Part shown: in pieces, positions 49,639 through 62,044 of the stretch
Layout: each line of letters begins with the position of its first letter
Position numbering within the stretch: position 1 is the first letter of the stretch
Assembly (NCBI RefSeq): GCF_000007605.1
Contig: NC_003361.3
Span: forward strand, 744,001-808,000
Direction: 5' to 3'
DNA length: 64,000 nt
From: Chlamydia caviae GPIC
GTDB lineage: Bacteria; Chlamydiota; Chlamydiia; Chlamydiales; Chlamydiaceae
Position numbers and translations under genes: made by a program
The notes under the pieces: model-generated
The model's database searches: none
Seen by the model: the letters and a program-made list of their open reading frames with translations, nothing else
What the model was told of the DNA's origin: nothing

Positions 49639-50019
49639 TTAAACTAAAGACTCATTCTCTTTGTATAAGACTTCTCTTTTAAGAGCGTCGAAGATAAAGC
49701 GAATTGCTATCTTCTTGCCTTCAACAGTTAAGTTGAAAACCACAGGAAATCTAGAAAAGAGCAATTGGAAAGGAATCTCTACAGCACTGTCTTGAACAGA
49801 TACAGAAACCGCAGCATTTCCTAATATAGAAGAGGCTTCATGAATCCTCAGACATAACGCAGCAAACTGACGAATAGAGTTTCGCATTGATGAGTCGAAG
49901 ACATATGTAGAAGAACAACAACTACAAGCTAGGACTTCCTCCAAGCTAAATACAGAAAAAGAAACTTCTCCTTCGCAGCAGCACGGACAGGAAAAAACAA
50001 GTAACGAGTTATGGTTCAT
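49639..50019 (-). CDS. Small cysteine-cluster protein
   Basis: A 126-residue protein with two cysteine groups, Cys11 and Cys13-15 (SCPCCC) and Cys32, Cys34, Cys35 (ACSCC), spaced like a zinc ribbon. C. trachomatis annotation, as I recall, calls the counterpart a predicted ferredoxin, but the CxCC/CxCC spacing fits a zinc site better than a 2[4Fe-4S] pattern. The rest is an ordinary alpha/beta-like sequence. I start at the ATG at 50019. The frame is open to an ATG at 50049. It follows tal by 51 bases and is probably cotranscribed. Confidence 0.78.
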   Translation of the reverse strand: MNHNSLLVFSCPCCCEGEVSFSVFSLEEVLACSCCSSTYVFDSSMRNSIRQFAALCLRIHEASSILGNAAVSVSVQDSAVEIPFQLLFSRFPVVFNLTVEGKKIAIRFIFDALKREVLYKENESLV

Positions 50020-50070
50020 CTTATCTTCTTTAATTTGCCTTTCAAGCATTCAACTCAAAGGCAGTTTTTC

Positions 50071-51054
50071 TTACGCATCTTGGGCGGCTATTTGCTTAAT
50101 AAATTCTGTAACCGCTGCTTCAAGAATTTGAGTATCGCCAGAAAATATACGAATACCCTCAGCAAGTTTCTCTGTAGCCATGGCATCTTCATTCATTAAG
50201 AAACGAAATACACTTTCTGTCAATTCAACAGGTTGTACATCAAGTTTCTTAGCAGCAGCCACGTCTAATTTTTTCGCAACCGGTGATTGATCCTTTTTCA
50301 ATTCATCTAACAACTTTGGAGAAACTGTTAGCAAATCACATCCTGCTAAGGCTAATACCTGCTCCTTAGAACGGAAAGAAGCAGCCATGATTTGTGTAGG
50401 GATATCAAACTTCTTATAATAAGTATAGATATTCGATACAGACGCTACACCAGGATCAGCATCTATAGAGTAACCTTCATCTCCATAAGCTGCTATCCAC
50501 CAATCATAAATACGACCAACAAACGGTGAAATTAACGTTGCGTTTGCTTTCGCAGCAGCAATAGCCTGAATCAAATTAAAAATGAGAGTGACATTACAAG
50601 CAATACCTTGCTTTTCTAAAACTTCTACAGCTCGAATGCCTTCCCAAGTACCAGGGATTTTAACTAAAAGACGTTTCTTATCGCCACCAGTAGCAGCAAA
50701 TAATTCACTTAGAAAAATAGCCCTTTGAATCATCGCTTCTGTATTAAACGAAAGACGAGCGTCTATCTCTAAAGAAACTCTACCAGGAATACATTTTAGA
50801 ATCTCTAAACCAAAATTTACCTGTATCTTGTCTAAAACAAAAGTCAGAGTTTGAATATCATCGCCATTTTGTCGAATGCCCCAAGCAATTGCTTCCGTTA
50901 GCAATTCTTGATATTTCGGCTCTTGCGCAACTTTGAGAATGAGAGATGGATTCGTCGTTGCATCTTGAGATCCTGAAGTTTTAACTAACTCTGGATCACC
51001 AGTATCGCAAACAAGAACACTCAAGAGTTTTAGCTGCTCGAATTGGCTAGACAT
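50071..51054 (-). CDS. tal: Transaldolase
   Basis: Transfers a dihydroxyacetone unit between sugar phosphates in the pentose phosphate pathway. The Schiff-base lysine lies in [11 protein letters not shown], and DATTNPSL and the [11 protein letters not shown] block are diagnostic. I start at the ATG at 51054 (327 aa), preceded by AGGGTG. A GTG at 51060 would add two residues. Length matches the TalB class. Confidence 0.96.
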   Translation of the reverse strand: MSSQFEQLKLLSVLVCDTGDPELVKTSGSQDATTNPSLILKVAQEPKYQELLTEAIAWGIRQNGDDIQTLTFVLDKIQVNFGLEILKCIPGRVSLEIDARLSFNTEAMIQRAIFLSELFAATGGDKKRLLVKIPGTWEGIRAVEVLEKQGIACNVTLIFNLIQAIAAAKANATLISPFVGRIYDWWIAAYGDEGYSIDADPGVASVSNIYTYYKKFDIPTQIMAASFRSKEQVLALAGCDLLTVSPKLLDELKKDQSPVAKKLDVAAAKKLDVQPVELTESVFRFLMNEDAMATEKLAEGIRIFSGDTQILEAAVTEFIKQIAAQDA

Positions 51055-51095
51055 AAGCACCCTGTTATCACTATTCGTCTTGAGGTGAGACTACC

Positions 51096-51145
51096 AAAAA
51101 AAAACATTACTATCAAGGAGGTTATGGTTCAAAACTTAACCTCCT
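51096..51145 (-). terminator. Terminator of rpoBC
   Basis: AGGAGGTTA (51116-51124) pairs with TAACCTCCT (51137-51145). On the minus strand the stem is followed after 11 bases by a run of nine T (51096-51104). It lies 28 bases after the rpoC stop. Confidence 0.6.
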
Positions 51146-51173
51146 ATCTCGATCGTTAAAGCCTAAAGCCTAG

Positions 51174-54100
51174 TTAACAAGCGCATTCAGATTCGCTTTC
51201 AAAGTCGAAAACAAGATCCTCTTGTTCTTTTTCTAAGTATTGCTTAATCCGCTTATGTGTATCAAACCCTGTACCTCCTGGAATCATATGTCCCATAATG
51301 ACATTTTCTTTGAATCCTAAGAGATAGTCAGTTTTGCTACTGCAAGCCGCATCAGTCAATACACGAGTCGTATCTTGGAAGGACGCTGCAGAAATAAATG
51401 ATTCTGTACCCAACGAAGCTTTAGTAATTCCCAATAACACAGGAACAGCTTGAGCTGGTTTACCACCATCTTCTTCTGTACGTCTATTTTCTTCGTAAAA
51501 CTCTTTCTTATTAACTTCTTCACCAAAAAGTAAAGTGGTATCACCTGGATCGGTAATACGAACTTTCTGCAACATCTGACGAACAATGATTTCAATGTGC
51601 TTATCGTTAATATCCACACCTTGCAGACGATAAACTTCTTGAACTTCATTTACTAAATATTTCTGTAATTCGCGAACACCGCAGATTTCCAAGATTTCAT
51701 GAGGAACAACTAAACCATCTGTTAGCTGCTGCCCTTTCATCACGTTATCTCCACGCTGAACAATCAAGTGTTTGGTCAATGGAATTAAGTGTTCTTCTTC
51801 CATTCCAGTGATTTCATCACGAACAACAAGAATACGTTTGTTTTTCTGAATTCCTTTAAAATCTACAACACCATCGATCTTCGCAATGTCTGCAGCATCT
51901 TCAGGTTTTCTAGCTTCAACCAATTCAGCAACCCGCGGTAAACCACCAGTAATATCCTTAGTCTTGATTGCTCCACGAGGTAATCTCGCTAACAACATAC
52001 CTGGATCAACTTTTTGGTTTTCTTCAACAGAAATAATAGCTCCAGAAGGAATTGCGTATGTTCCAACTAATTCTGTTAAACCGGCATCAGAGTAAATAGC
52101 AATTTGAGGATGTAATTCCCCGCGATGCTGTTTAACAATAAGCTCGACTAATCCTGTGTTTTTATTGACAACTTTCTCTGTAGAAATACCTTCCACTAAG
52201 TCTTCATATTTCACAAAACCAGGTTTATCACAGATAATTGGAATATTATGCAGCTCAACTTCAGCAATTCTTTGACCTGAGGATACTTTTTCCCCATCGC
52301 CAACCAAAATCTTTACACCAAGCTCTACTGGATAAGTCTCTAAACTTTCGATAGATTTGGTACTTAAGAGCTTCTTGTATTCTTCTAGACTACGGCCTTC
52401 ATCACGAACAACGTGAATCGCTCCCTTCTTGTTCAATACCAGATGGTTGCCATCTTGACCTACAACAACCCGAAGATCCATATACACCAAAATACCGTCA
52501 TTATCTGTAACGATTTCTGGAGTTGAAGATGTCGCAGCGATACCTCCAAGGTGGAACGTTCTCATTGTCAACTGTGTTCCTGGTTCCCCAATAGACTGAG
52601 CAGCAATAATACCTACAGCTTCCCCTAAACCAATGAGGCGACCATTAGCAAGATTCAATCCATAACACTTAGCACAAACACCGCGACGGCTTTCACAAGT
52701 AAGTGTAGAACGAATTTTAATGCTTTCGATACCAGCATCGTCAATGAGTTCTGCCTGAGCAGATGTAACAACATCTCCATTCTTAGCAAGAAGCTTGCTC
52801 TTATCCCCTGGCTGATAAATGTCTTCAGACACCGTACGACCGTAAATACGATCCTTCAAAGGTAAAAGTTCTTCAGAACCTTGGCGAATTGCAGAAATCT
52901 CAATATGATTCAATGTTCCGCAATCTTTCTCTGTAATAATTACATCCTGAGCTACGTCAACGAGTCTTCGCGTTAGGTATCCAGAGTCCGCTGTTTTTAA
53001 GGCAGTATCGGCTAAACCTTTTCTAGCACCGTGAGAAGAAATCGAGTATTCAAGAACTGTTAACCCTTCGCGGAAATTTGAAGTAATCGGAGATTCAATA
53101 ATCGCTCCGTTTGGCTTCGCCATCAAACCTCGCAAGGCTCCTAACTGTTTCAACTGAGATTTATTACCTCGAGCTCCAGAATCAATCATTAAGAATAAAG
53201 GATTGTGTTTGCTCTTAGCTTGCTTACTAATCTCAACATAAAGAGCATCTGATAACAATTCAGAAACTTCCGTCCAAATACTAATAGTCTTAGAATGACG
53301 CTCCCCGTCTGTGATAATACCGTCATCGTATTGCTTCTTAACAACAGCAACTTTATCGTAAGCTTCTTTAAGAATCTCACTCTTAATCTCAGGAATTCTA
53401 ACGTCTTTCAATCCCATGGAGATCGCAGCTTTTGTCGCTTGGATAAACCCTAGATCTTTAAGGTCATCTAAGAAACGCACAGTCGCTTCAAGACCAACTT
53501 TCTTATAGCATTGTAAAATCAATTCACTGATACGCTTACTTGGCATGCTGTAATTTTGAAACCCTAATTCCTTAGGAACAATTCTATTAAACAGAACGCG
53601 TCCAGGAGTGGTCTCAATAATCTGACCATCAATACGCACTTTAATTTTTTCATGGATGTGGATACCACGTCCAGTCTCATCACAACGGTTATTTATACGC
53701 TCATCAAGGAATCCACCTGTATATAATGCGCGCAATACCTCAGTAACATCTCTAAAGATCTTAATTTTTCCACCGTGATCTTCAGGGAAGTAAGTAGGAT
53801 CAGCCATTAGATAGTAAATACCCAACGTCATATCTTTAGAAGGTGTTGCAACAGGCTTTCCGGAAGATGGTAAGAAGATGTTGTCAGGAGCCATCATCAA
53901 AACTTTAGCTTCTAGCTGTGCTTCAATAGACAGTGGCACGTGAACAGCCATTTGGTCTCCGTCGAAGTCGGCGTTGAACGCTGCACACACTAACGGGTGA
54001 ACACGAATAGCTTTACCTTCAATCAATACGGGCTCAAAAGCCTGTATCCCTAAACGGTGAAGCGTAGGAGCTCGGTTAAGTAATACGGGATGACCTTTAA

Positions 54101-55355
54101 TAATTTCTTCTAAAACGTCCCAAACTTCAGGGGCCCCGCGTTGAATCATTTTCTTAGCAGAGCGAATAGTGTAGACGCTTCCTTGATCTTTAAGTCTTTT
54201 AATAATGAATGGTTCGAATAACTCAAGAGCCATTTCTTTAGGTAAACCGCATTGATTAAATTTCAATTCGGGGCCGACGATAATAACAGAACGTCCAGAA
54301 TAGTCGACACGCTTACCTAAAAGGTTTTGTCGGAAACGTCCATTTTTCCCTTTCAACATTTCAGAAAGAGATTTTAAAGGACGATTACCCGCTCCCATTA
54401 CAGGATGTCCATGACGACCGTTATCAAATAACGCATCCACAGCTTCCTGTAACATACGTTTTTCGTTGCGAACGATCACTTCAGGAGTTTTTAATCTTAA
54501 AATAGCTTTTAGACGATTGTTACGGTTAATTACACGACGATATAAATCATTTAAATCAGAAGTTGCAAATCTTCCGCCATCTAAAGGAACTAATGGACGA
54601 AGATCGGGTGGAACAACAGGAACGCTTTTTAAAACCATCCACTCAGGATGATTAGAAGAGGAAACAAAACCTTCAATGATCTTTAATCGTTTAGCGAGCT
54701 TCATTCTAGCTTGCTGAGATTTTGTTTTTCGCAAACGATCCTTAAGCTCTTTCAATAAACTTTGAAGATCTTCTGATTTTAATAAATCGTAAATAGCTTC
54801 TCCGCCCATTTTAGCAACAAAAGCGTCTTTACCCCACTTCTCAACTACTTCTCGATATTGAGCGTCATTTAAAAGCTGTTTCTTATTTAAATCTGTCTTA
54901 CCTGGATCGATAACTACATATTCTTCATAGTAGATAATCCTTTCAAGATCAGATGCAGTCATTCCTAAGACGTTACCGATTCTTGAAGGTGTAGTCTTAA
55001 AAAACCATATGTGCACAATAGGCACTGCAAGCTCTATATGAGCCATACGTTCACGACGTACCTTAGAAAGGGTGACCTCTACTCCACAGCGATCGCAGAC
55101 AATGCCCTTGTGTTTAATCTTCTTATATTTACCACAACAACATTCCCAATCCTTCGTAGGCCCGAAAATCTTTTCGCAAAACAATCCACCTTTTTCAGGT
55201 TTAAACGTACGGTAATTGATTGTTTCAGGCTTCTTGATTTCCCCACAAGACCACTTATCGCGAATAGTAATATCTGAGGCAATTCCAATTTCTAGTTTAT
55301 CAAATAGCCCCTCTTTGGATAGAGTGGCATTGTCTCGAGAACCTTCTCCGAACAT
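51174..55355 (-). CDS. rpoC: RNA polymerase beta' subunit
   Basis: The 1393-residue beta' subunit. The N-terminal zinc finger is Cys72, Cys74, Cys87, Cys90, the catalytic magnesium motif NADFDGD is near residue 460, and the second zinc cluster is [13 protein letters not shown]. The trigger-loop region ([13 protein letters not shown]) is intact. A GGAGAAA site precedes the ATG, 27 bases after the rpoB stop. Ends with an acidic, Cys-containing tail. Confidence 0.98.
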   Translation of the reverse strand: MFGEGSRDNATLSKEGLFDKLEIGIASDITIRDKWSCGEIKKPETINYRTFKPEKGGLFCEKIFGPTKDWECCCGKYKKIKHKGIVCDRCGVEVTLSKVRRERMAHIELAVPIVHIWFFKTTPSRIGNVLGMTASDLERIIYYEEYVVIDPGKTDLNKKQLLNDAQYREVVEKWGKDAFVAKMGGEAIYDLLKSEDLQSLLKELKDRLRKTKSQQARMKLAKRLKIIEGFVSSSNHPEWMVLKSVPVVPPDLRPLVPLDGGRFATSDLNDLYRRVINRNNRLKAILRLKTPEVIVRNEKRMLQEAVDALFDNGRHGHPVMGAGNRPLKSLSEMLKGKNGRFRQNLLGKRVDYSGRSVIIVGPELKFNQCGLPKEMALELFEPFIIKRLKDQGSVYTIRSAKKMIQRGAPEVWDVLEEIIKGHPVLLNRAPTLHRLGIQAFEPVLIEGKAIRVHPLVCAAFNADFDGDQMAVHVPLSIEAQLEAKVLMMAPDNIFLPSSGKPVATPSKDMTLGIYYLMADPTYFPEDHGGKIKIFRDVTEVLRALYTGGFLDERINNRCDETGRGIHIHEKIKVRIDGQIIETTPGRVLFNRIVPKELGFQNYSMPSKRISELILQCYKKVGLEATVRFLDDLKDLGFIQATKAAISMGLKDVRIPEIKSEILKEAYDKVAVVKKQYDDGIITDGERHSKTISIWTEVSELLSDALYVEISKQAKSKHNPLFLMIDSGARGNKSQLKQLGALRGLMAKPNGAIIESPITSNFREGLTVLEYSISSHGARKGLADTALKTADSGYLTRRLVDVAQDVIITEKDCGTLNHIEISAIRQGSEELLPLKDRIYGRTVSEDIYQPGDKSKLLAKNGDVVTSAQAELIDDAGIESIKIRSTLTCESRRGVCAKCYGLNLANGRLIGLGEAVGIIAAQSIGEPGTQLTMRTFHLGGIAATSSTPEIVTDNDGILVYMDLRVVVGQDGNHLVLNKKGAIHVVRDEGRSLEEYKKLLSTKSIESLETYPVELGVKILVGDGEKVSSGQRIAEVELHNIPIICDKPGFVKYEDLVEGISTEKVVNKNTGLVELIVKQHRGELHPQIAIYSDAGLTELVGTYAIPSGAIISVEENQKVDPGMLLARLPRGAIKTKDITGGLPRVAELVEARKPEDAADIAKIDGVVDFKGIQKNKRILVVRDEITGMEEEHLIPLTKHLIVQRGDNVMKGQQLTDGLVVPHEILEICGVRELQKYLVNEVQEVYRLQGVDINDKHIEIIVRQMLQKVRITDPGDTTLLFGEEVNKKEFYEENRRTEEDGGKPAQAVPVLLGITKASLGTESFISAASFQDTTRVLTDAACSSKTDYLLGFKENVIMGHMIPGGTGFDTHKRIKQYLEKEQEDLVFDFESESECAC

Positions 55356-55382
55356 TATTGTTTTTCTCCAACAAGTGATTTG

Positions 55383-58300
55383 TTAAGCATCTACTACCAT
55401 AGGACGAACATCAAGTCCTAGACCCTGCATTTCTTTAATCAAAACGTTAAACGACTCAGGCGTACCTGATTTAAGGAGGTTTTCTCCTTTAACAATGGAT
55501 TCGTAAATCCTTGTTCGTCCAGAAACGTCGTCTGATTTTACTGTAAGAATCTCTTGAAGCATATGAGCTACACCATAAGCTTCTAAAGCCCACACTTCCA
55601 TCTCCCCAAATCTTTGACCTCCCATCTGAGCTTTACCTCCAAGAGGTTGCTGAGTTACTAGAGAGTAAGGTCCAATAGATCTAGCGTGGATTTTATCCGC
55701 AATCAGGTGGCTGAGTTTCAACATATAAATGTAGCCAATAACTACAGTATTATCGAATCTCTCTCCAGTCTTTCCATCGTATAGGTAAGACTTACCATCT
55801 GCAGGTAATCCCTGTTCGATCATCATGTCCCAAATACGAGACTCTGGGAATCCTTCAAATACTGGAGTTTTTACATGAATGCCGGCAGTTTTTGCAGCAT
55901 AACCAAGATGCGTTTCCAATACCTGGCCTAGGTTCATCCTCGAAGGCACCCCAAGAGGATTTAAGATCATCTGTACAGTTTCACCATTAGCTAGATAAGG
56001 CATGTCAGCTTCAGGAACGATCTTAGAAACAACACCTTTGTTTCCATGGCGTCCAGCCATTTTATCTCCAACTTGGAGCTTTCTTTTTGAAGCAACATAA
56101 ACTTTAACCTGACGAATGACACCATGGTCAAGATCAGCATCTCCTTCACGGATATGCTCAACTTCTGTTTTATAATTGACTTCTAAGCGTTGTAAAGAAG
56201 TCTCATAGTCAGAAAGTAGACCTTTTAAGACGTCATACATTTCACAAGGAGGCATGAGCAAATCAACTAAAGACTCTTGTTCAAGAAGCTCTATAGTTTC
56301 TTGATCAAATACTGTACCTTCTTGAACCAAAATATCTGCTGTACGGCGATGAATAATCGAAGCAGGAGCTTTCTCATTAAGTAATAAGGCTCCAAGTTTC
56401 TCACGGTATTCAGTCTTTAATACCGAAACCTGATTCTTATAACCCTTCTGCAAATCTTTTAAATGAACAGCTTCTTCTACAAGCTCATCATCACTCTTGG
56501 ATAGTCTGTCTTTTCTACTAAAGACCTTAACATCCATGACAACGCCCTCTGTTCCCGGAGGTACTGTCAAAGAAGCATCTTTAACATCAGCAGCTTTCTC
56601 ACCAAAGATAGCGCGTAATAGGCGTTCTTCAGGAGCGAGTTCTGTTTCTGATTTTGGTGTAATTTTACCAACAAGAATATCACCAGGCTTTACTTCAGCA
56701 CCAATACGGATAATCCCGTCCTCACCTAAATTAGCTAAAACTTCTTCAGAAACATTAGGAATATCACGAGTAATCTCTTCTTTTCCTAATTTTGTATCTC
56801 TAGCTGTTAATTCGAATTCTTCAATATAAATTGAAGTATACGCATCTTGCTTGATGAGCTTTTCAGAAATAATAATCGCATCCTCAAAGTTGTACCCATA
56901 CCATGGCATGAAGGCAACTAAGATGTTTTTTCCTAAAGCAAGCTCTCCTTGATCTGTAGCAGGACCGTCGGCAATAACATCACCTTTAACTATGACATCT
57001 CCAACACTACATAGAGGTCGTTGGTTGATACATGTACCTGAATTAGATCTTAAGAATTTTTTAAGATCGTAAGTACGTTTCAATGTTGGGTTATGTTTAG
57101 GTGCAATAACGACCTTATAACCGTCCACGTAGTCAACAACTCCATCTTCCTCAGCAACAACAATAGCTCCGGAATCTTTAGCAGCGCGAGCTTCTAATCC
57201 TGTTCCAACTATAGGAGCTTCAGTTTTCAACAAAGGGACAGCTTGACGTTGCATGTTTGATCCCATGAGAGCACGGTTAGCGTCGTCATGTTCTAAAAAT
57301 GGAATCAAACCTGTAACAATCGAGACCAATTGTTTTGGAGAAACGTCCATATGTGTAACAGTACTCGTATCAGCTTCAAAAGCCTCTCCACGACACCTTG
57401 CCCAGCATACAGGATCCACAAACATATTATATTCATCTAGAGCTGCTGAAGCCTGAGCAATAACGCATTCTTCTTCAACATCGGCTGTCATGTATTCAAT
57501 TTCATCAGTGACAACACCATCTCTAACAATGCGGTAGGGAGTTTCAATAAATCCAAATTCATTGATTTTCGCAAAAGAAGAGAGCGAAGTAATCAAACCA
57601 ATGTTTGGTCCTTCTGGAGTTTCAATCGGACAAATACGTCCATAATGGCTCGCATGTACGTCACGAACTTCAAACCCAGCTCTTTCTCTATTCAAACCAC
57701 CAGGACCTAAAGCTGACAAACGACGCTTATGCGTTAATTCCGCTACAGGGTTGGTTTGATCCATAAATTGAGAAAGTTGGGAGCGACCAAAAAAGTCTTT
57801 CAAAACACTTGCTAGACCTTTCGCGGAAATAATTTTTCCAGGAATTAATGTATCGGAAGAGAAATCAAATAGATTCATTCTCTCACGAACGATTTTCTCC
57901 ATTCTAGCCAAGCCAGAACGGCATTGGTTTTGAATTAATTCCCCTACGGAACGTACACGACGGTTTGCTAGGTGATCAATATCATCAATCGAGGCTCTCT
58001 CATCACCCATTTTTAAGCGGATAAGATACTTTAAAGCACCGATGACATCTTCTTTTCTCAGAGTAACTTGTGATAGAGTCTCTTCGTCCATTGGGAAGCC
58101 GAGCTTTCTATTCAACTTATAACGACCTACTCTTCCTAAGTTATAACGCTTAGAATCAAAGAATAGACGCATAATTGTAGAACGCGCATTAGCTAATGTT
58201 GCAGGCTCTCCTGGACGTAATCTTCTATAGAAATCTTTTAAAGCAGCTTCATAAGAGTCTGTTGGATCTTTCGCCAACATTTTGATGATAGGGTGATTCT

Positions 58301-59141
58301 CATCTGCCTCTACCGCTATTTTTAAAGTTGAAATATCCGCGTCCAGCATACGTTTTAACATTGCTGTACTAAGTTTTTCACCAGCTTTTCCGTAAACCAA
58401 GGAGGAGGATTCGTCGAGAACATTATCCGCTAAGATTTTACCAACTAAAAGGGTGAAGTCTTTTTCACTCTTTAAAGAGCGCTCTTCTATTTGGAAAAAC
58501 TCTTCAATAATATCAGCGTCAGATGAATACCCTAAAGCACGAATAAACGTCATAGCTAAAATCTTGCGGCGACGTTTTTTTCTATCAATATGGATATAAA
58601 TTAAGTCATTGATATCAAAAATAGCTTCTAACCAGCTACCTCGATAAGGAATAATTCTGAAGGAAAACAAAATGTTTCCTTTAGAGTGCTTTTCTTGCTC
58701 AAAATTAATTCCTGGAGACCTGTGTACCTGAGAAACAATAACTCTTTCAGCACCGTTAATAATAAAGGTACCTTTATCTGTCATAATGGGTATAGTTCCC
58801 ATATAGACTTCTTCTTCTTTGATACCTGTTTCATCAGTCAAACGGAAGCGAACTTTTAGAGTTACACTGTAGGTGATCCCTCTACGGATACACTCTTCGG
58901 GAGAGTATTTCGGCACACCTAAGTTATAAGACAGATACTCTAAGATAGTAGCTTCATTGTAAGATTTAATTGGAAAGATCTCTCTAAAAACTTCTTCCAA
59001 GCCGACATTATCGCGCTCTTCCGCAAGCTTCCCAATCTGAAGAAATTGCTTATAAGATTTAATTTGAATTTCAATAAGATTTGGAAGATCTAAGATGTCT
59101 TCCTTTTTTTTGACGCTAACCCGCTCCGGGCATTTGAACAT
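55383..59141 (-). CDS. rpoB: RNA polymerase beta subunit
   Basis: The 1252-residue beta subunit. The rifampicin pocket (about residues 450-475, [20 protein letters not shown] then [15 protein letters not shown]) has the sensitive residues at the usual sites (Gln513, Asp516, His526 and Ser531 in E. coli numbering). The C-terminus includes [20 protein letters not shown] and [20 protein letters not shown]. Strong SD TAGGAGAG. A hairpin in the 137-base gap after rplL may attenuate transcription into rpoB. Confidence 0.98.
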   Translation of the reverse strand: MFKCPERVSVKKKEDILDLPNLIEIQIKSYKQFLQIGKLAEERDNVGLEEVFREIFPIKSYNEATILEYLSYNLGVPKYSPEECIRRGITYSVTLKVRFRLTDETGIKEEEVYMGTIPIMTDKGTFIINGAERVIVSQVHRSPGINFEQEKHSKGNILFSFRIIPYRGSWLEAIFDINDLIYIHIDRKKRRRKILAMTFIRALGYSSDADIIEEFFQIEERSLKSEKDFTLLVGKILADNVLDESSSLVYGKAGEKLSTAMLKRMLDADISTLKIAVEADENHPIIKMLAKDPTDSYEAALKDFYRRLRPGEPATLANARSTIMRLFFDSKRYNLGRVGRYKLNRKLGFPMDEETLSQVTLRKEDVIGALKYLIRLKMGDERASIDDIDHLANRRVRSVGELIQNQCRSGLARMEKIVRERMNLFDFSSDTLIPGKIISAKGLASVLKDFFGRSQLSQFMDQTNPVAELTHKRRLSALGPGGLNRERAGFEVRDVHASHYGRICPIETPEGPNIGLITSLSSFAKINEFGFIETPYRIVRDGVVTDEIEYMTADVEEECVIAQASAALDEYNMFVDPVCWARCRGEAFEADTSTVTHMDVSPKQLVSIVTGLIPFLEHDDANRALMGSNMQRQAVPLLKTEAPIVGTGLEARAAKDSGAIVVAEEDGVVDYVDGYKVVIAPKHNPTLKRTYDLKKFLRSNSGTCINQRPLCSVGDVIVKGDVIADGPATDQGELALGKNILVAFMPWYGYNFEDAIIISEKLIKQDAYTSIYIEEFELTARDTKLGKEEITRDIPNVSEEVLANLGEDGIIRIGAEVKPGDILVGKITPKSETELAPEERLLRAIFGEKAADVKDASLTVPPGTEGVVMDVKVFSRKDRLSKSDDELVEEAVHLKDLQKGYKNQVSVLKTEYREKLGALLLNEKAPASIIHRRTADILVQEGTVFDQETIELLEQESLVDLLMPPCEMYDVLKGLLSDYETSLQRLEVNYKTEVEHIREGDADLDHGVIRQVKVYVASKRKLQVGDKMAGRHGNKGVVSKIVPEADMPYLANGETVQMILNPLGVPSRMNLGQVLETHLGYAAKTAGIHVKTPVFEGFPESRIWDMMIEQGLPADGKSYLYDGKTGERFDNTVVIGYIYMLKLSHLIADKIHARSIGPYSLVTQQPLGGKAQMGGQRFGEMEVWALEAYGVAHMLQEILTVKSDDVSGRTRIYESIVKGENLLKSGTPESFNVLIKEMQGLGLDVRPMVVDA

Positions 59142-59243
59142 GCGAGCTCTCCTAAGACTATTGTGATGCCAAAAGACTTCCCTTAAACAAGCCTACGTAT
59201 GCCTGTTAAGGGAGCATTACGATTGTATACATGATAAAAAAGA

Positions 59244-59270
59244 AAAGAAAAATCTTATAGATTTTTCTTT
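59244..59270 (-). terminator. Hairpin with T-rich tail between rplL and rpoB (attenuator candidate)
   Basis: A perfect 12-bp AT-rich stem (59244-59255 with 59259-59270, 3-base loop) lies 8 bases after the rplL stop and is followed on the minus strand by a T-rich run. As rpoBC lie just beyond, it would act as a partial terminator. Confidence 0.5.
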
Positions 59271-59278
59271 CCCATAGA

Positions 59279-59671
59279 TTACAAGCCTTTGAAGGAAGCT
59301 TTTGCTCCAGCATCTTGTAATTTCTTAACAGTATCTTCAGCATCAGACTTAGAAGTCTTTTCTTTAACAGTTTTAGGTAAACCTTCTGTCATTTCTTTAG
59401 CTTCTTTTAAAGCTAATCCTGTAACTTCTCGGACAACTTTTAAAACGCCAATTTTTTTATCTGCAGGAACATCTTCCAAAATCACTGCAAATTCTGTTGA
59501 CTCAGCAGGAGCAGCATCACCACCAACAGCAGCGCCAGCAGCAACAGCCATCATAGGAGCAGCAGCAGTGACATCCCATTTATCTTCCAACAATTTTTTT
59601 AAAGCAGCTAGTTCTAATACTGTTAAGTTGCTTAATGTCTCTACTAAAGTTTCCAAACTTTGTGTCGTCAC
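59279..59671 (-). CDS. rplL: 50S ribosomal protein L7/L12
   Basis: The stalk protein that recruits translation GTPases. Order: N-terminal dimerisation helices, Ala-rich hinge (about 38-55), then the C-terminal domain with FAVILEDVPADKKIGVLKVVRE and GLALKEAKEMTEGLP. I place the start at the GTG at 59671 (130 aa): AAGGGTGA sits about 5 bases before it. The earlier GTG at 59680 would have its ribosome site directly adjoining it. Confidence 0.96.
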   Translation of the reverse strand: MTTQSLETLVETLSNLTVLELAALKKLLEDKWDVTAAAPMMAVAAGAAVGGDAAPAESTEFAVILEDVPADKKIGVLKVVREVTGLALKEAKEMTEGLPKTVKEKTSKSDAEDTVKKLQDAGAKASFKGL

Positions 59672-59712
59672 TTTTGTCACCCTTACTTAATTTGAGAGTT
59701 TTAACATTCTTC

Positions 59713-60225
59713 TTAGTTTTTTTGTGTTTTCTGGTCGATACAAGAGATAACACCAGAAAGAGCTGATCCCATAATTCCAACAACCTGAGACATAGGAGCA
59801 GCTAGCAGTCCCACAACTTGTTGTCTCAATTCTTTCATTGAAGGTAATTTGGCAACAGCCTCTACTTCTTTACCCGACAAGTTAGCGCTATCAATCCGCC
59901 CGGCAAGAAAAACTAGTGAATCGTTATGTTGTTTATTAAAATCTAATACTTGTTTTGCCGCAGAAACAGCATCGTCATAAGCAAATACTACGCCTAAATG
60001 CCCTCCAGTATCTGAAGAGTCTATCTCAAAACCTGAATTTTCTATAGCTTTGAAGAAAATTCTTTTTTTCAATACTTCAAATTCTGCAGAAACTCCGGAG
60101 AGTGAATTACGAAACTCTCTAGAATACGCTGCCGAAAATCCAAGATATCTCAATAAAATAAAACCTTGGGATGCGGAGATTTTCTCTTCTACCTCTTGAA
60201 GGAGTAATTTCTTTTCTTCTTTCAT
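59713..60225 (-). CDS. rplJ: 50S ribosomal protein L10
   Basis: The stalk base that binds 23S rRNA and L12 dimers, 170 aa. The N-terminal rRNA-binding domain ([11 protein letters not shown] then [11 protein letters not shown]) and C-terminal helix ([19 protein letters not shown]) are family-like. A GAGGG site precedes the ATG. Only 13 bases separate it from rplA, so there is no room for the long leader used in E. coli L10 autoregulation. Confidence 0.95.
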   Translation of the reverse strand: MKEEKKLLLQEVEEKISASQGFILLRYLGFSAAYSREFRNSLSGVSAEFEVLKKRIFFKAIENSGFEIDSSDTGGHLGVVFAYDDAVSAAKQVLDFNKQHNDSLVFLAGRIDSANLSGKEVEAVAKLPSMKELRQQVVGLLAAPMSQVVGIMGSALSGVISCIDQKTQKN

Positions 60226-60238
60226 TTTCCCTCTTCAA

Positions 60239-60937
60239 TTAAGACGCCATTAATTCCCTAGTATCGACAGAAATACCCGGCCCCATAGTCGAAGAAACGG
60301 TAAATGATACTAGATATTGACCTTTAGCTGCTGGCGGCTTAGCTTTAATTAAAGCAGAGCATAAAGCTTCGATATTTTCTTTAAGAAGGTTTCGATCAAA
60401 TGATAGTTTACCTACACCAGCGTTACACACTCCAGCGCGATCTGCTTTAAATTCAATTTTTCCCTTACGCAACTCAGCAATAGCTTTAGTAACATCCATG
60501 GTTACTGTGCCAGCTTTAGGTGTAGGCATAAGATTTCTAGGTCCTAAAACCTTCCCTAGCTTTCCGACTTCGCGCATCATATCTGGAGTGGCAACAGCGA
60601 CATCAAAGTCAACCCAACCACCTTTAATTCTTTCAACAAGATCATCACTACCTACGAAATCAGCTCCAGCGTCTAGCGCTTCCTTAGCTTTTTCTCCAGC
60701 AGCAAACACAAGAATTTTTAAAGTTTTTCCTGTACCGTTAGGCAAGGAAACGGATCCACGAATTTGTTGATCACTTTTCTTTGGATCTATGCCCAATTTG
60801 ATAGACACGTCGACAGTTTGATCAAAGCGCACTGTGGGGCATTGTTTTAAAATATCTATAGCTTCTTGCAAAGAATATGACTTTGAAAAATCATAGCTTT
60901 TTAAGATGCCTCGTATACGTTTTCCATGTTTTGTCAT
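60239..60937 (-). CDS. rplA: 50S ribosomal protein L1
   Basis: The L1-stalk protein and, in many bacteria, the translational repressor of rplKA. The 232 residues include the two-domain layout with [20 protein letters not shown], then [22 protein letters not shown] and [10 protein letters not shown] near the end. Length normal. It follows rplK with a 22-base gap. Confidence 0.96.
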   Translation of the reverse strand: MTKHGKRIRGILKSYDFSKSYSLQEAIDILKQCPTVRFDQTVDVSIKLGIDPKKSDQQIRGSVSLPNGTGKTLKILVFAAGEKAKEALDAGADFVGSDDLVERIKGGWVDFDVAVATPDMMREVGKLGKVLGPRNLMPTPKAGTVTMDVTKAIAELRKGKIEFKADRAGVCNAGVGKLSFDRNLLKENIEALCSALIKAKPPAAKGQYLVSFTVSSTMGPGISVDTRELMAS

Positions 60938-60959
60938 AATTATGCAGCCCTATTACAAT

Positions 60960-61385
60960 TTACTCGACGTCTATACCCATACTTCGGGCTGTTCCTTCCA
61001 CCATGCGTTTTGCAGAATCCAGAAGAACGACGTCCATATCTTTCATTTTTTGTTCGGCAATAGCTGTCACTTGTGCCTGAGTTAATTTTCCAACTTTATT
61101 TCTGTTAGGAATTTTAGACCCAGACTCTAGATTCAATGCCTTTTTGATCAAAGAAGATACGGGAGGTTGTTTGGTGATGAATGTAAAAGTTTTGTCTGAA
61201 TAAACAGTAATCACTACTGGCAATAGGTCTCCAGGACGATCTTGCGTTGCAGCATTAAACTCTTTGCAAAATCCCATAATATTCACACCTGCGGCACCTA
61301 AAGCAGGTCCTATTGGAGGAGCTGGATTGGCTTTGCCACCAGGGATTTGCAGTTTAATTAACTTAATTACCTTTTTATTCGACAT
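60960..61385 (-). CDS. rplK: 50S ribosomal protein L11
   Basis: Binds the GTPase-associated rRNA. The N-terminal block [26 protein letters not shown] is diagnostic, and the C-terminal RNA-binding part ends [13 protein letters not shown]. 141 aa, normal. First gene of the rplKAJL-rpoBC run, 106 bases after nusG. A small CCTCT/AGAGG hairpin (about 61412-61429) lies in that gap and could be an L1 operator, but I could not match it to the known L1 site. Confidence 0.96.
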   Translation of the reverse strand: MSNKKVIKLIKLQIPGGKANPAPPIGPALGAAGVNIMGFCKEFNAATQDRPGDLLPVVITVYSDKTFTFITKQPPVSSLIKKALNLESGSKIPNRNKVGKLTQAQVTAIAEQKMKDMDVVLLDSAKRMVEGTARSMGIDVE

Positions 61386-61491
61386 ACTAAACCTTACTCT
61401 ATCTTGACGCCCCTCTATGAATAAAGAGGAAGAAACGAAAAACTAAAATTATAAGAAGATGGGGAATAAGAATACACAGATTTTCTTACTC

Positions 61492-62040
61492 TTATTCACT
61501 TTCTTGTTCCGGAGCAACCTCTTCCACTTGCCAAAACTCTAAATCATCAACACGAGTTTCTCTTCCAAAGATGGACACCATGACGCTGAGACGTCCTTTG
61601 TCATGGAAAACTTCAGAAACGACACCGATGAAGTTTACGAAAACACCGTCATTAATTTTGACTCTTGAACCAACATCAAATTTATGTTTTTGTACAACGC
61701 CAGCTTTTTTCTCTTCGATATCCTTTAAAATATTTCTTACTTCATCTTCAGATAGAGCTAGAGGAACTCCCCCGCCTAAAAATTCAACAACGCCAGGATT
61801 ATTTTTCACATATAACCAGGATTCATCTGTTAGATGCATTTTAATTAATAGGTATCCTGGCCAAATGAATTTTTCGACTACTTTATGTTCGCCTTTTTTC
61901 ACTTCCATGACGTTTTCTATAGGCAAGACAATCTCTTGTATAAAATCGGTCATTCCAGATGATTCTTTAAAATCTTCTAAAGCTTTTTTAACTTTTTTTT
62001 CTTGAGCCGTAAAAACTTGAACGACATACCACTTAAACAT
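61492..62040 (-). CDS. nusG: Transcription elongation/antitermination factor NusG
   Basis: Binds RNA polymerase and couples it to Rho or ribosomes. The NGN domain starts MFKWYVVQVFTAQEKKV, and the KOW motif is in DVGSRVKINDGVFVNFIGVV (about residues 122-142). I start at the ATG at 62040 (182 aa), the conserved N-terminus. The frame is open to 62052. It follows secE by 4 bases, the standard secE-nusG-rplK order. Confidence 0.96.
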   Translation of the reverse strand: MFKWYVVQVFTAQEKKVKKALEDFKESSGMTDFIQEIVLPIENVMEVKKGEHKVVEKFIWPGYLLIKMHLTDESWLYVKNNPGVVEFLGGGVPLALSEDEVRNILKDIEEKKAGVVQKHKFDVGSRVKINDGVFVNFIGVVSEVFHDKGRLSVMVSIFGRETRVDDLEFWQVEEVAPEQESE

Positions 62041-62044
62041 GCAA

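Noticed and set aside
56497..56829. A 110-codon plus-strand frame inside rpoB
   Set aside because: Shadow of rpoB; the protein is Ser-rich with no recognisable domain.
59289..59690. A 133-codon open frame on the plus strand across rplL
   Set aside because: It is an antisense shadow of rplL, whose product and ribosome site are clear. No start signal or protein family supports the opposite frame.
61571..62005. A 144-codon plus-strand frame across nusG
   Set aside because: Antisense shadow of nusG with low-complexity Ser/Thr/Phe content and no ribosome site.
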